Shown here: positions 1-13,146 of the stretch, in pieces
Numbering within the stretch: the stretch's first letter is position 1
Layout of the letters: every line of letters begins with the position of its first letter
Origin: Cladocopium goreaui
Taxonomy: Eukaryota > Sar > Dinophyceae > Suessiales > Symbiodiniaceae
Direction of reading: 5' to 3'
DNA: 64,000 bases
Assembly: GCA_947184155.2 (NCBI GenBank)
Contig: CAMXCT020006445.1
Coordinates: forward strand, 371,723 to 435,722
The notes under the pieces: generated by a model
The model's input: only the letters and a program-made list of their open reading frames with translations
Database searches by the model: none
What the model was told of the DNA's origin: nothing
Translations under genes and position numbers: made by a program

Positions 1-148
1 GGCAAAATTTCCCCATAGGTATCATACATTGGCAGCCATGGGAACATCATCAACAGGCTTGCTAGGCCATAGAAAGTGGTCGAAACCCATCAGCAATCGG
101 TCCAAAGAGGTGAAAAAACCGAATTTCCACGCCTTGTGGCTATGATTT

Positions 149-256
149 CCCCTCTGGTAATTTGTTACATAGCTGGAAAATTGCACATTTATAGTTGATT
201 TACCGAACTTAAAGATGGTGATTTTCCATCGCTTTTTGTATGTTTACCAGAGGGTA
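149..256. mobile_element. Family D introner-like element D1
   Basis: CCCCTCTG|GTAATTTG at the left; GTTTACCAG|AGGGTACC at the right; interior gatggtgattttccat shared with other copies. The flanks are GC-moderate; a coding frame was not settled. Confidence 0.65.
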
Positions 257-540
257 CCTGGGGGTCAGGGGGTAAGTCCCGCAATTTTTTGAGGCTCACC
301 CGAACTGACGTGTTTTGGTGCCACGAAATCCATGGGTTTATCACAGATGGGAACCCTGGTTTATCTTGCCATAAAAGCCCAGGGGCAGCCTATTTCTGGA
401 CTCCACATATTCATTTCCGTGGATCTGGATATTGCACATGGTTGGTTAGCAAAAAAAATGGGCCATGGCCAAAAAATAAACGATTCAACTTGTGCGTCTG
501 GTGGATATCTACACCTTCTACATCTAGTTGTATAAACCCC

Positions 541-668
541 TATAATGTGGGTAAAACAATGTCATAAACCATCCCCCAGTCATCACCATCTTTAAAGATG
601 GTATAAACTTACCATTCCTAGTCATGGGTGGTACAAATGGCATTGTTTTATCATGTTTTATCCACATG
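541..668. mobile_element. Family B element B1
   Basis: TATAATGTGGGTAAAACAATG to CATTGTTTTATCATG and TCCACAT; interior aaccatcccccagtcatcac is the reverse complement of the B2/B3 interior. Confidence 0.65.
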
Positions 669-1729
669 ATTTCTTTATAAACATGGCGATGGAGTTCCAG
701 GGCTCCACACCATTACATCCAGCAAAGGTGCTAAGATCCGTTTCCGTCCCTGGCAATGCGCTGGCGGCGGAACCCCAAAAAAATCCCTCTGTTCCAAAGA
801 GAAATATCATGAAATATCGATGTGTGCAGCACTTGTGGTAGTCAATATTCTCATATATTCTCTACATTCCAGCTTCTGAGATATTCTCTACATTGGGTCA
901 AAATGAGACTACCCAAGGGATGATAAATACGCGAAATAAGGATGTATAGGACTAAAAACCTGTGTTCCCTTGGGTCTCAAAGTTAAACCCCGACACTGCC
1001 CTACACAAAGAAAATCCCAAATGGTCCGTGATGGTGTTCTAGATTGTCCACAGAACCAATAAACATCAATGAACAAAAATGGCGGAGGAAAACCACCAGT
1101 TCTTTATGGTTCCTTCACCCAGTTGGTGACATGACTCCGTCAAAGAAACCTTTGGACAACCAAAATGATGGACTCCAGGCCGTCTCCCACAGGCTGGATG
1201 CTTAAGCAATTCTGTTTTTTTTTTATCAATCGAAGCATCGAGTTTTAATACGTAGATATGTATGTCCATATTAATGTACATCCATGTGTATATATATATA
1301 TATGATATGTATGTGTAAATCAACTGTCTGATACACCATAGATTGCTCAACATGGAACCAGGAGACCGGAGACCGGAGACCGGGGATGCCGGCCCAAGTG
1401 GAGGCCATCTTGGAGCTCACCATGTTGTGCTGCCTAAGAACCAAAGAAATCACCGGAGAGTCAGACTGAGTCGAGTCCAAATCATCAAGTGATCCAACAA
1501 AAGCCGGTTTGATGTCACCAAAAGAATGATTTTGGCGCAAGTTTTTAGGCAACAACAAATCATGTATTGATTGCAATCCCCTTGTAACTTTGCAAATTTG
1601 CAATGAAGTACATGGTTTCTTGGAGAATTTTCACGTATGCCAGCTCGATGCTTCTTGCCCTGGGTATCCTATAAACATGATGACAATGGGGCTGAACCCT
1701 CCTGCGGGGACAGCAAATGATATTTAGCA

Positions 1730-2690
1730 AAACAGAAGTAATATATATATAATACAACCCAAAACAATGATATTGCACGATAAATGAGGCAATTGTATAT
1801 AAATAAAATTGCATATTGAATCCTATATCATACTATTATGAATTAAACGATTACACTGTATACATTGTATGAAACATAAACACTATTTGAAATGCTAATT
1901 AATATATTAAATACCAAATAACATATAGAATGAATACACAACATATGACATATATATATAGATATGTATATTTGATAATATCATGACAGAAAACTATTTG
2001 AAACATATGTATATTGAAAAAAGAAAAAGGACATACGAAAACATGAGTCAGACATACCGGGAAACACATAATATGTAGTGAACATGATACACATATGTAT
2101 ATTTATATGTAAATAAATAAATAAATATATATCTAATGATAATTTGAAAATGATATTATATAGCTCTTAACGCACAATATTAACCAAATTAAATGTGTAA
2201 ACATGAGAATTATTTTTATAGCAAAAAATGAGACGTGATCACGTGGTCATACAATATTCAATATGACATGAAATCATACGATACAAAATGAACTACAACC
2301 TATATGAAACACATTCACACCATATAAATGTAACATATACGTATATAATGAATTCAAAAACTATACACCACCACGCATTCAATTATGCATATGCCTACCC
2401 TGTAAAAACATGTACATACAACAGCAGCAACAACACAGAACATGCAACAAACCAGATGATATATAATATCAAAATAATACCCTATATATATACACATGTG
2501 TTTATATGCACACCAAATAGCATATGCTACAAATACAATATATCAAATACGATGTTGCATGTAAAAACTGGCAAAACATATCATATCAAACATATAGCAA
2601 ATAAATGTACTGCACGATATATACATATATTTATAAATAAGTCCAAAATTGGAAATGCTTTATATTTCTCTCTGCCTGGCTGATGAAATT
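1730..2690. other. AT-rich stretch without a recognisable gene
   Basis: About 75-80 percent A/T by eye, full of atatgt/acatat and long runs lacking GC islands. A 131-codon plus frame (2288-2683) consists of biased Asn/His/Tyr/Ile codons and is not convincing. Confidence 0.6.
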
Positions 2691-2699
2691 AAAAATTGA

Positions 2700-4250
2700 A
2701 TTTGACATCTTTGTTCAAAAGAAACGTTGACTGCCGTGCTGAATAGTGAGAAGAGTTCTGGAAAACAGGTTTGAAAAATCATACATGTGCAATTTCTGAT
2801 CACTTTTTTGGAAAAGATCTTGCATTAGAAAGCACAAACACCTTCAAGAATTTAGATGATTAATGTTTTTGGTATAGTCATGTGCAATATTTTCGATGCC
2901 AATTCCATGTTTTCCACGTCTTCTTTGTTTTTTGATTTACGCATTGCCACCCTCCTCCATAGCAGCAGCTGTGCATTGACCCCGTTACCCAAGGTGACAA
3001 AGGTGGCAAAGCACAGCAAAGAACCCGGCAAATAAACATCTTCAAAGCATAAGTGTTTTATTGATTTTTGATCAAATACAAACTTAAACACATACACATA
3101 CACACACACACACGCACTTCTATGACCCGACAGCCAAGCCATACGTGATTTTTCTTCAGCAGAGCAGCCTGCCCAAAAAAAGCAATTTGAAGACATCAAG
3201 AATTTTTCAACACTTCCAAGACATATAAAAGTTGACAAGCCACAGATGAAGAAGTGGCACAGCCGATGGGTTGCAAAGAATCCGGTCTTACTATGCCGGT
3301 GCCATGGATGGAAAAGTTGACACCCTTAAATTAAAAATTCTTTGGGCTGAACTTTGCACCAAACAGAATTGGCAACAACTTGCTGCTTCAAAACTTATCA
3401 TTGAACGACAAGCATGTTTGCCAAACAGGAAAGTCAGCACCGAACATTGTTCTTCTGACACAACGACTGAATACCATTCAAGGGAAAATTCCTTATCAGC
3501 AGAAACTACTTGAAACTTGAAACAGACTAACTCTTTGACCCCTTCGACCCCTTTAACCCGCTTAACCGTTTGTTAGGCCCTTGTGAACCCTTTGACCTCT
3601 TTCGACCCTTTTGCCCCTCGGTGAGACATCCTTTTCGAAAAAAACTTGCGAAACAATTGAAAAAACGGTCAGAGGATTGTTCATTGTTACCTGAAAACAC
3701 GGTGACAAAGTACCCGAACAACAAAATTTAGGAAGTTGATCAATGAAAAATCCTCTAAAATATCTTCCAAGCTCTTCGGTCTTATTACACGTTTGAAACC
3801 ACAAACGACTAAATAAACTCTGCCTTGGTACCCCTTTCTGCAAACAACTTGGTAACACCCTCTCTCTACCAACGTCCCCTTTGGTGGAAAACTTAAAACG
3901 ACCCTGTCTTCAACCCTGTTCGTGAAACATAGACTTAGAAGAACAAAACCTTTGTCCTTAACCGGTGGTCCAAAGTTGTTGTTCCCTAAACTTACAAGTG
4001 AGAAACACAAGTCAACCGTTAACACCTGTCCCCACTCCGTCCTACACCCGAGGCCCTTCGCACTCCAGCACTGTTTTTCAAAGGCGTCGGACGCCGAGTA
4101 ATGGAAAACTGCCCCGCTTATGGGGGGGGGTTGTTCTCCACCGATCTTAAAAATCCCCTCTTATGGGGGATAGCATGCAAGGAACTCAGTTACACTATGA
4201 GTTGCACCTCACGTGTGTAACTGAGCTCCACCCAAAAGTCCCCCATCGTC
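2700..4250. other. No confident gene
   Basis: Mixed composition with short frames on both strands, a (ca)n run near 3086-3113 and the pyrimidine repeat at 3530-3620. Nothing stands out as an exon. Confidence 0.4.
3530..3620 (+). repeat. Degenerate 9-10 bp repeat (ccctttgac)n
   Basis: ctttgaccccttcgacccct, then taacccgcttaacc, then gaaccctttgacctctttcg. The minus frame would read Gly-Ser-Lys-rich repeats; treated as DNA repeat. Confidence 0.6.
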
Positions 4251-4261
4251 GTTTGAAGTGC

Positions 4262-4470
4262 CCCACGTAAGACTTGCCGCTGACGCGTGACGCCAGCCCT
4301 ACGCGGGGGCCACTGCAGCTGGCGTCGTTCCAGGCTGTGCAAATTGGCCCGTGCCAAGGCTTCGCCGCCACCGCCAAAGGCACCGAGTACGGCTGCCGGG
4401 TGCAACCGGCTCCAATTTGCACAAAACTCCTCCCAGGCTGCGCCGTACCAGCCTCGCACCCTTACCTTGG
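4262..4470. other. GC-rich island with several open frames
   Basis: A strongly GC-rich block with open frames on both strands; the longest are about 90 codons. It contains an inverted pair tgtgcaaattgg / ccaatttgcaca about 70 nt apart. The flanks resemble splice sites on the minus strand (AG|GTAAGG). It may be an exon, but strand and frame cannot be decided by eye. Confidence 0.3.
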
Positions 4471-4904
4471 AAGCAGCAAGCAAATTTTAAAAAAACCACC
4501 TATATTTGTACATACAACAAGAAGTGCAACCATCTCCCGCGCATAGAAACATGTTCGTCACCAACAAATACGCATAACTATGTCTTATTATCACGATCTT
4601 TCCATAGGGATAAAAAATCAAAACCCTCCCGAAAAACCAAAAACTACCGAAAAGCCGAAAAGCCAAAAGGAGAAAGCTTGACCAAAAATGCCAAGGCACA
4701 GCTGCAGCCGGAACTTGGAGAAAACCAAGTTCGGCTATAAAACGAAATGGTTGCGGCAGCCGGAATCGTCTGCCAAGGGCAACCTAAAGCAGGGTTGGCG
4801 CTACAACAAAAACACCCAAACGTTTCTTGAACTCACTTTAAAGCTTTAGTCAAAAGAACCACCTTTGTAAACAACAACTTCAAAAATGCTGCGTCCTGTC
4901 TAGC

Positions 4905-5003
4905 CTGCAGCTGATGAGGGTCCCAGGGAGTGAGCAGCTGGAGAAGTGCTGAGGTATGAGCCACCAGCGCCAAAGCCGCGTTCAAAACAACCATGCGCAT
5001 CAT
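4905..5003 (-). CDS. Candidate first exon with signal-peptide-like start
   Basis: ATG frame MMRMVVLNAALALVAHTSAL, then LQLLTPWDPHQLQ, up to CTGCAG|GCTAGA, a possible GC donor. The hydrophobic run followed by AHTSA resembles a cleavable signal peptide. The frame stays open beyond the donor. No downstream exon was tied to it with confidence. Confidence 0.38.
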
Positions 5004-5479
5004 GGCTGCCAAAAAAAACGAAGGCGGGACGAAACAAACGAATTAGCCAAAAGATAAAACAAACATTGAACATATGAAACCTATTTTAAACATTCTATAT
5101 TTATATATATGCATATGTATGAGTAAATATACGCAACATAAATAAAGCATGTGCACGATTTACATATATATCATACAAAATAAATAAACTAAATAACATA
5201 TATGCACCATGTAGTATGCATACGTATAATGTAAACATACATTGTTCGATCTTTTGATGGCGTTTGAAGTACAGTACCCACGACTTGGGTTACGTATCGT
5301 ACTGAATTCATTGAGATGAACATGTGAAAGACCCTTCCAACACCCATTCAAAACAGAAAACAAGTAAACATTATTGTCTTTTTTATTGTTGAGATTCAAC
5401 TTACTGGTTCAACCCACGATTTCATGAAAAATATCCATTGTATTTCCATGTCATATTGTTGAAGGCTCTTCGAATCATT

Positions 5480-5600
5480 TCCCATGGTGGCCATGGTGGC
5501 CATGGTGGATCTCCTGGATCTCCTGGTGCCCTTGGCTCGCGAACCAGAGATCTAAGGAACTTTGGATCATGGCCAATCGAATCTGGCAAGGCTGCGAAAA
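5480..5600 (+). other. Collagen-like Gly-X-Y island
   Basis: Tandem gtggccatg and ctcctggat repeats encode GHGGHGGSPGSPGALGS in one frame, with Gly every third residue, followed by RTRDLRNFGSWPIESGKAAK. Other frames give no such pattern. It may be part of a collagen-like coding exon or just a short DNA repeat. Confidence 0.28.
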
Positions 5601-5655
5601 AGGTCATTTCTGGTCCCCTCTGGAAACGACTCGATTTTGAACTTCGCGACTATTT

Positions 5656-5752
5656 ACGCCATGGCCCATAGAAATAGTTGATTTACCATGATTTACCTAC
5701 TATTTTGATGGTGATTTTCCAGTTTGCAAACTGTTATAGTTTACCAGAGGGT
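5656..5752. mobile_element. Family D element D2 (left end decayed)
   Basis: Interior ggcccatagaaatagttgat and right end GTTTACCAGAGGGTA are clear; the left CCCTCTGGTAA border is missing. Confidence 0.55.
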
Positions 5753-6491
5753 AATCCCTTTTCCTAGAAGTTATACCCCAATACGAGACCACCTGGGACC
5801 TGGTTTGAGTGCATTTTGGAGTCTGGGGTGTTTTTCAAAATTAGTGGGATGGGATGGTCAAAAGTGCCTGGGCCTGCGAAAAATGGAGCGCCGAAAACCA
5901 CTTTCGGAAACCACAAATTGGTAAACGGGGTCAACACTAAGTCAAGTGACATCCCTGACAATTTCAATTGGCACCTCTAGAAGGATTGGCGCATGGCAGG
6001 GCCATATTCCGATTTGGATTCCAGGACATCTTTGGACCCTATGGGGGATTCCATGCTACATCTGGTTGGAGGTTGTTGACAAATTTCCCTGCTGACTTGA
6101 TTTTATTTGGTTCAGTTATATTCCGGATTTTGCCAGTGATTCATTTCCATACATCATGGTTCTCACTGCTTCTGCTTGCTTCATCTAGCTTCCTTTTCCC
6201 ATTATTGCTGGTCTTTCAGCATCATCCACCACCGTTTTGGTTGGTCATAATTATAAATGAATCCACACCTGTTACAGTATTGGTTCCTATGTTTAATGTT
6301 GAGAGTGGGATATACCCCCAAATACCGCAATTTTATCAACGTTTTTCATCTGCAAAAATCGTGATCATTCGTTGGAATTGGAGATATATCCCACTTTCAA
6401 ACTTCAATGTCATATAACCCAAAAATACATGGAGATAGATAGTCGCCAAGTTCCATCAAATTCCATTCAATTCCCATGTATCATCATGTAT

Positions 6492-6622
6492 CAAGCAAAT
6501 CCATCATGCTCTCTCCCATGGAACCATGGATGAATCCCCTGTCCGCGTAGAAAAACGCCTCCTCCGAATCCACCACTGCGGATTTGGGGCTCAACGTTGA
6601 CGCCCTTGGCCGAGCTGTCACT
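6492..6622 (-). CDS. Candidate exon, two competing frames
   Basis: GC island in AT-rich DNA, after ACCAAG. One frame reads DSSAKGVNVEPQIRSGGFGG, Gly-rich. Another reads RASTLSPKSAVVDSEEAFFY, then ADRGFIHGSMGESMMDLLDT and TGA. Either looks coding; no matching neighbour exon was found. Confidence 0.4.
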
Positions 6623-7515
6623 TGGTAAGCATATGTAAACATAACAAGAGTAACTGGTGATTGATTATAATGATGTTTAATGTGATTAGTCACAAGTTAT
6701 GAGTTGTGATTCATCACTTAATTAAGTTTAATTAATGGGATGTTTTATGGTGATTAGACTTGATTATTAATTGAATTGATTATAAAGCTCAACGAGGTTG
6801 ATGAAACGAACCATTGGTCCTGCCATGCATCCTGAGTTGAAGTTGCACACCCGGACACCGTTGTGAGTTAGATAACTCTCCGGCCCCTCATGTTCCGTTG
6901 GTTTAAGGCGAAAAATTACCGGACCCGAACCGAAATGTTTCACAGCACTTCGAAGGGCAGAGCCGTGTTTGAGCCTTAGGGGATGCCATGGGCAGTCTGA
7001 CATTCAATGGTCAACGGTAAAAAATCACCAAAACTTGCCGAAAAAAGCAACGCCATCAATGCCAAGCCCGGATTCTTATTCACCCCTGGGCCGTTGATCA
7101 TCGATATCTTTTTCGTCGCAAATGATGAGTTGGGATGAAAATCAACCAATGATCATTCATGATCTTAGTTTGGTAGTCACTGAAATCACATCTCCGTGGC
7201 AACAACTACTGAACTACTTGGTGAACCCCCAAATTTTAAACCAATCCTCAATGATGGCTGATAGCCATGGAACCATCCTCAACAGCCTTGATTGTCACCT
7301 GCAATATTGCAACCACAACAAAAAACTACAACATACTACCACCGACCCCATTCACACACACACAAAAAGAACAAAGGAAACCAACAAAAAACCAACACCG
7401 AAAAAAACATCCGTAATTCATTGCGGTTTCAATCTCAACACATCCCAACAAAAGCCGAATTTTGATCATGATCCGATCAATCACCAATAAAAACAGTGAG
7501 TTACTTGAACCCACC

Positions 7516-7645
7516 AACCAGATCAAGAGATTCATTAGGCTTTCGCGCTTGGATGCCTTTGGCGACGCCATCCGGACTGCAGCAATCCGCGCGGGGTGAT
7601 TGAAACCGGCCATCGTTGTGTTGTGGGACAATGGTGAAAAACAAA
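7516..7645 (-). CDS. Candidate exon ending at a family A-like left border
   Basis: ATG frame MAGFNHPARIAAVRMASPKA, then SKRESLMNLLI, up to GATCTG|GTTGGTGGG, which matches the left border of family A elements. Two other frames are open. The matching right border was not found nearby, so it may be a decayed element. Confidence 0.33.
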
Positions 7646-8657
7646 CACCACAGCACCGACAACAAATTAATGAAGGCAGGGTCGACACCACCCAGAGGGA
7701 AACACCTAGGCACTTTTGAATGGCCTATGCTGCGACCATTTTTTTTAAAACCTGACCGGCCATAGATGGTTTCGGCTACAAGACATGTAGCACCAAACCA
7801 CATGGTTTATCATGGGTACTGTACATCTCTGAGTTCTCAGGCGGAGAAATAAACAAATGATGAATTACAGGTTTTTTGGGTCCTGTCTTTGGGCAAAACC
7901 ACAAAAAATTCAATTGGGATCCATCAAAACAAATAATTATAGGGTCAAATCACAACTTTGTAACTTGAATATTATTGGGTTCCAGCACCGACTGACAGAA
8001 AAAAACTGGTTCCCACTTATTGTTTTTGGTCCTTCGTACCAAACATGTCAACAACAACGTCACGACCGGAAATCATGATAATCATGTGGTTGAAAATTGA
8101 AAACAAAATTCGAGCAAATTGAGACCAACACGGATTTCGAAGAGACCAAGGCAAAAACGTATGCTGGTCATCAAACCAGTGCAATTTGAACACACGAAAC
8201 CTTGCAATTCACTAGACAAAATTGTTTTTTTTCTGAAAAACTAAGGAACTGGCGAATTTCCGATGGTTTGTCACCATTTTCCCTATGCAAATGCAATTTA
8301 AGGGGGCATACCCATACCACACATGAACCTTAACAGGTTGCTGCAAGATCTTTCGGCGCAAAAAAACATGCAAATGTTAGTGGCACATATTGGCACATGA
8401 AACATTGACTGTACAGTATCGTACGTTCAACACCATTGCTGCAACAACCACAATTGAGTCATGACCCACAAGGGGGCTGCCTGTGGAATATTATATAATC
8501 CTTTCCCTTAAATATCCAATTTCCCCTGGACAGGCTGGTTAAATATTGTATAAATACTGTATTTCCGTTTTGGGGTCCGGGTTCTTTTCTTTCTTCGGGT
8601 TCGACAGTTAGATTGGAACCATACTGAGTCAGAACCGCCCCTTTTCAGCTCACGGGA

Positions 8658-8772
8658 GGCAGATCAGGCAGATCAGGCAGCAGCGCAGCGAGCGGCACCT
8701 GTGGCGCACAAAGGTGGGCAGCCCAAGAGCCGTAACTGGTGCTTCGCACTTTTATTGGCAATCACCGTGATC
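8658..8772 (+). CDS. Candidate terminal exon, Ala/Gln-rich with hydrophobic tail
   Basis: After CCCCTTTTCAG the frame reads SREADQADQAAAQRAAPVAH, then KGGQPKSRNWCFALLLAITV, and TGA. The tandem gcagatcag encodes the DQA repeats. A GT donor at AAAG|GTGGGC is an alternative end. The final hydrophobic stretch could be a tail anchor. Confidence 0.38.
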
Positions 8773-9002
8773 TGATAACTGCTGTGTTCACCACACTACA
8801 TGGTTAAGTTGGTGAGCTGAAAATTACCGCATTGATATTTGTAATTGTGGAAAGTTTCTAATCTCAACTTCCGTTGACCGCTGGTAGGAACCTATGCTTG
8901 CAGCAATCGGTGCACACGCAGCTTGACAAGGGTTCTGGGGCACAACAAACACGACACTCCCTGCGATTGACTAATCATCCTTAGGGCCACACAATAAAGT
9001 GT

Positions 9003-9312
9003 TTGATTTCAAAATTCTCAAAATTCCTGCAGAAAGCTCAGATACGCCACGGGCAGAACTCAACCCTTCTCATCAAGGTTTTCCCCGAAGACATAAAAGG
9101 CCAAGTGAACACTCAGCACCAACAGGTTGTTCCCAAGTTTTTGGATGTGATGAGACCGCCTTCTGCAAAAGGAAAGCTGGCACATGCTGTTGCGCATCTG
9201 CCGCCCCAACAACAGTGAACAGATTGAGGTGGCCTGCCTATTTTCTGCTTCGACTCATGCTCCTGCTGCAGCTCCTAAGCAGAAAGTCTTGAAGGCAAGC
9301 AAAAGCTGCAAG
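9003..9312 (+). pseudogene. Frame-broken coding remnant
   Basis: One frame reads LIKVFPEDIKGQVNTQHQQV, then PKFLDVMRPPSAKGKLAHAV and stops at TGA. A second frame takes over near 9177: LRICRPNNSEQIEVACLFSA, then PAAAPKQKVLKASKSCKQAM and TGA. Two coding-like halves in different frames without a clear intron suggest a pseudogene or an unresolved splice. Confidence 0.35.
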
Positions 9313-9477
9313 CAGGCCATGTGATATTCTCATCTGCAGGTAAGTTTTACGCCGAATATGAAATCAGGCTTGCTTGCGCAATGAGCGATTCGTCAAATTT
9401 CGGTCTGCGTCCCCTCCTCCCCGCACTGCTGCCGCCGCCTGCCTTTGAAAAGAGCAAATCCTCTAGCGAAGCGCATG

Positions 9478-9479
9478 AG

Positions 9480-9510
<31 letters not shown>

Positions 9511-9592
9511 GAGAGAGAGAGAGACAGAGAGACATAGAGAGAGAGAGACAGAGAGACAGAGAGACAGGGAGACAGAGAGACAGAGAGACAGT
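9478..9592 (+). repeat. (GA)n / (GAGACA)n microsatellite
   Basis: Pure purine-rich array on the plus strand with periodic C. Any frame through it is low complexity. Confidence 0.9.
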
Positions 9593-9805
9593 CCCCAGCA
9601 GTTCGCTGTTGAAAGCCTTGAAACTGCGTTTGCTTCTCTCCACTTCCACTGAGTTTGCGGCCAGGTTGTGCCATTGACTTGGTGTTCATTTTTTGTCTGG
9701 TAATATATTGCGGGATGGCTGAGCTGTTGGTTCTTTGGTTCTGCCTGACCACTTACGCTTGCCTGTCCAAAAATGGTGTGTACCCTTAAAACTCAGTTGC
9801 GTACC

Positions 9806-11226
9806 CGTAGTACCGCACAAGGCGCTGGCGGAAGTTTCACAGATAGGAAACTATAGGAGAGGTGAGTTGTTGTGATGCATGGATGGCAGAGCTTGCTGAT
9901 AGACAGATAGATAAACAGAACAGATATATAGATAGACAGATAGATAGACAACTGCAACTACACTACAGCTACAACTACAATTTCAACGACACTTCCACTA
10001 AAACAGCTACAACTTCAACTACAATTACAATTACACAACGCTACAGCTACAACTACCACTACAACTGCAACATTACAACTTCAACAACATCAACTACAGT
10101 ACAACTATAATTGCAACTGCAACTACAACTACAAATACATTGCACTTCGCTACACCACACTACATCCTGCAGTTGTCGGTGAGGTGACCACTGCAACCAC
10201 TCCAAAAATCACAACCACCTTTCGGTCCATCTGCGAGACTTCCAAAGTTTTTGAACTTTACAACATCAAAAACACAGCAATTCTGCCAGACTTCCTCAAC
10301 TTTTGAACTTGATAACGTCACAAGCGAAGCAATGCTGCGAGACTTCCTCAACTTTTGAAGTTGGCAACATCAAAAACGAACCAATTCTGCGAGACTTCCT
10401 TCAATAATGGAAAATTGAGTGCAGAGCTGACGACCTCGTGCCAATGCGTTTTGCGATTCTTCCAGTCCATATCTCTAAAGTATGGCGCCTGCCACGAAAA
10501 AGTGAGGCCGGGTCATACGAACTGCTGCACCTGTCACACAAACTCATCTTCCCCAAACTGAAGATCTGATGCCCCAAAATGCAACCTGTCTCAGGAAATC
10601 AGCGCAAAAAGTGGTCCGAACATGCCCGGACATGTGGTGTTTTTAACATGTTGACTTGGAAATGTGCTTCGCGACACAACAGCGTACACTTTTTCAAGCT
10701 GAAGTTTTTTTGCACATTTTGACTTCAAAACGTGCTTCGCGCCACGATGAGGTGCACTTTTTCGACATCTCAACTTCCAAAAGTGGTCCGAACATGAGGT
10801 GCTTTGTGCATTTTGACTTCGAAATGTGCTTCGCGCCGCAACGCCCTGCACTTTTCAAAATCTCAACTTCGAAAAGGTTCGAGACGGTCAGTTTTTAACA
10901 CTTTTCACTTCGAAATGTGCTTCGCGCCACAACGGCGTGCAATTTTTCATCTCTCATCTGGTCAGATGGCTCCGCACCCGCCGCTTTAGCGAGCCTACTT
11001 TTTGACCCTCCGAACTCCGGTCCGGAGCCACAAATCATTGCAAAAACGCAGTGAATCGCAACTTTTCTACCTTTTCGCGCGCCTGCATCTTCTTTCCTCT
11101 GACTCTTTCTCTTCTCTGATCTTTTTTCTTCTTCTCTTCTCTTCTCTGACTCTTCCCACCTCTGCTTTTCCGTCTGTCCATATTGTTAGAAGTTTGACTT
11201 CTAAACTTCCTTCGATCATCATGTAA
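9806..11226 (+). repeat. Large dispersed repeat, copy 1
   Basis: Starts near gtagtaccgcacaaggcgctgg, includes an expanded GATA/CAACTA microsatellite, tandem ~55-60 bp units with gcgagacttcctcaacttttg, and a core with recurrent gtgcttcgcgccacaacg motifs, ending in a C/T-rich stretch and gacttctaaacttccttcgatc. The second copy at 18838-20370 matches in order and strand. Core translations (MCFAPQRRAIFHLSSGQ) recur in both copies. Confidence 0.8.
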
Positions 11227-11393
11227 TGTTGGTAAAACAAAAAATTACCCCCTAAATCACTATAAATGGGTTCTATAAACCATCAACATATAGGTGGTTT
11301 ATTATTGCTTTACCAACATGATCATCATAGGCACAACTTTCGAGGCATCTCCTTTCTGACACACCCACCTCCTTGAGCTTTTCTGTTGACAGA

Positions 11394-11640
11394 ATCTTCC
11401 ATGGTTATCTCGAGAGAGTCATCGAACGAGAGGCGCAGAACCATAGAACCCCTAGTCATCTTTTACCTAAAATGGAGCAAACTTAGAGTTAAACGTTGCC
11501 AACATCTTAGTATTGACATCAGATTCGAAAATATTGTTGTCTATGGATGTCTTCACAAAAAAGATACATCGACTAGTGGATTGAGAATACAGCACCCAAA
11601 CAATGCATTCCTACGGGCAGGGTGCCCTACTGTTGTGTGA
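11394..11640 (+). CDS. Open frame after a splice-like acceptor, hypothetical
   Basis: After TCTGTTGACAG the frame runs 81 codons to TGA (SRESSNERRRTIEPLVIFYL, later GCLHKKDTSTSGLRIQHPNN). Moderately AT-rich. It could be an exon or a retroelement remnant; no hallmark motif seen. Confidence 0.28.
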
Positions 11641-12129
11641 TTTCAACCCACCTTATCATTATTCAATTATTGGTCACTGAGGATTATAAGTCCAAATATG
11701 GAGGAAAATCAACAAACCGCCACTTCATCGAACATGGCCAAACTTAGACACCCTGCAAGAAAAAAAGCTGAATGTGGCATGTCTATGGCTAAACAGGAAA
11801 AGGTATAAAAATCTATATCCTTCATTAATCGGTTTACCTCGGGGTGGCAGTGGAGGGTGATATACACGACATGTAGTGTCAATAGCCGGCTTCAAAATCC
11901 TCACTGATGGGGAAAGGTCATTGAGTTATAGATATCTAATTTATATTCATATGGAAGTTTCCTAAACTAGAGGGTACCCCAAATCATCCAAGTAATTCGA
12001 CGATGACGACTAGTAGCGAAACTCAGAAAGTGACGACTTGGGATCCCCTAACTTTCCTCGGTGGGGCTAAACTCAGAAAATGGACCCCCAAATCCAATGG
12101 GTCTCGTCATGGTTCCCCGAACTCATTTT

Positions 12130-12445
12130 TTGGACCCATATACATATACATATACATTTAAAATTACACATCTACACACACATATACACATACACATACA
12201 TATACATATACATATACATATACACACATACACATATACATATACATATACATATACCTATACATATACATACACATACACATACACATATACATACATA
12301 TATACATATACATATATAATTACACATATACACATACATACACACATACACATACAAATACATATACAGACACATACACAGATACATATACATAAAAAAT
12401 TACACATATACCTATACACATATACACATATACATATACATGCGC
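12130..12445 (+). repeat. (CATATA/CACATA)n microsatellite
   Basis: Over 300 bp of alternating purine-pyrimidine hexamer repeats; long His/Ile/Tyr frames here are artefacts. Confidence 0.92.
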
Positions 12446-12996
12446 ATGCACAGTGTATCTAACAACTGCATCTAGATGTTACAATCCCTTTTTGAAATAC
12501 TCATGCTGTTTGGGCCAAGCCTTTGTGCATGTCTGGATTCCCATTCATGCTATACGTTTTTTCTACCAAGCTAGTATAGTATGAGTGGACAAAACCATGA
12601 TTTTCTGGTTTGCTTGGTCTACTAGCCGTTCTAGGGCGCTGAACTCATCTTCAATCACAAGCCAGCACAAAGAAACTTGTGGATATTCATCTAGTGTTTG
12701 TTTCAACCACCCAGGGATGATGAACCTTTAAACAAACACCTTGTAGACGATATCCGCAACTCTATTGCTTGTATTTCTATGCAATTATTATATGTCGTCA
12801 TGTTGGTTGGAAAAAAATCAAACCACTATTCTTGTTTTCTATTCCCATAGTATGTCCGTTCTTCATGAGTTCGAGATCACCAGTTTCTACATCTGTTCTT
12901 GGATACGCTTCAAAAAAAGGCCAGTTTCAGCTACAAGTAGAACTATCAATCTTCCCTCTCAAAATGACAGCTTCAAAAAATAACGTCGAACATAAT

Positions 12997-13113
12997 TGGT
13001 TGGTGGTTTCAACCCCTCTCAAAAATATTAGTCAGTTGGGATTATTATTCTCAATATATATATACATATATATATATGGAAACATAAAATTCATGCTCCA
13101 AACCACCATCCAG
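12997..13113. mobile_element. Family A introner-like element A1
   Basis: Left end TTGGTTGGTGGTTTCAACCCC, right end AACCACCATCCAG, flanked by ataat on both sides (candidate target duplication). Followed by a 55-65 bp stretch, also present after element A6, that ends cacctacagaacccctccgg. Confidence 0.7.
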
Positions 13114-13146
13114 ATAATCATCCATCACATGTCCAATGAAGTTCAC

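Noticed and set aside
12061-12462. 133-codon His/Ile/Tyr frame and its neighbours
   Set aside because: Pure translation of the CATATA/CACATA microsatellite.
12540-12990. Possible retrotransposon polymerase remnant
   Set aside because: Some residues looked suggestive on both strands, but no catalytic aspartate motif or long frame could be found.
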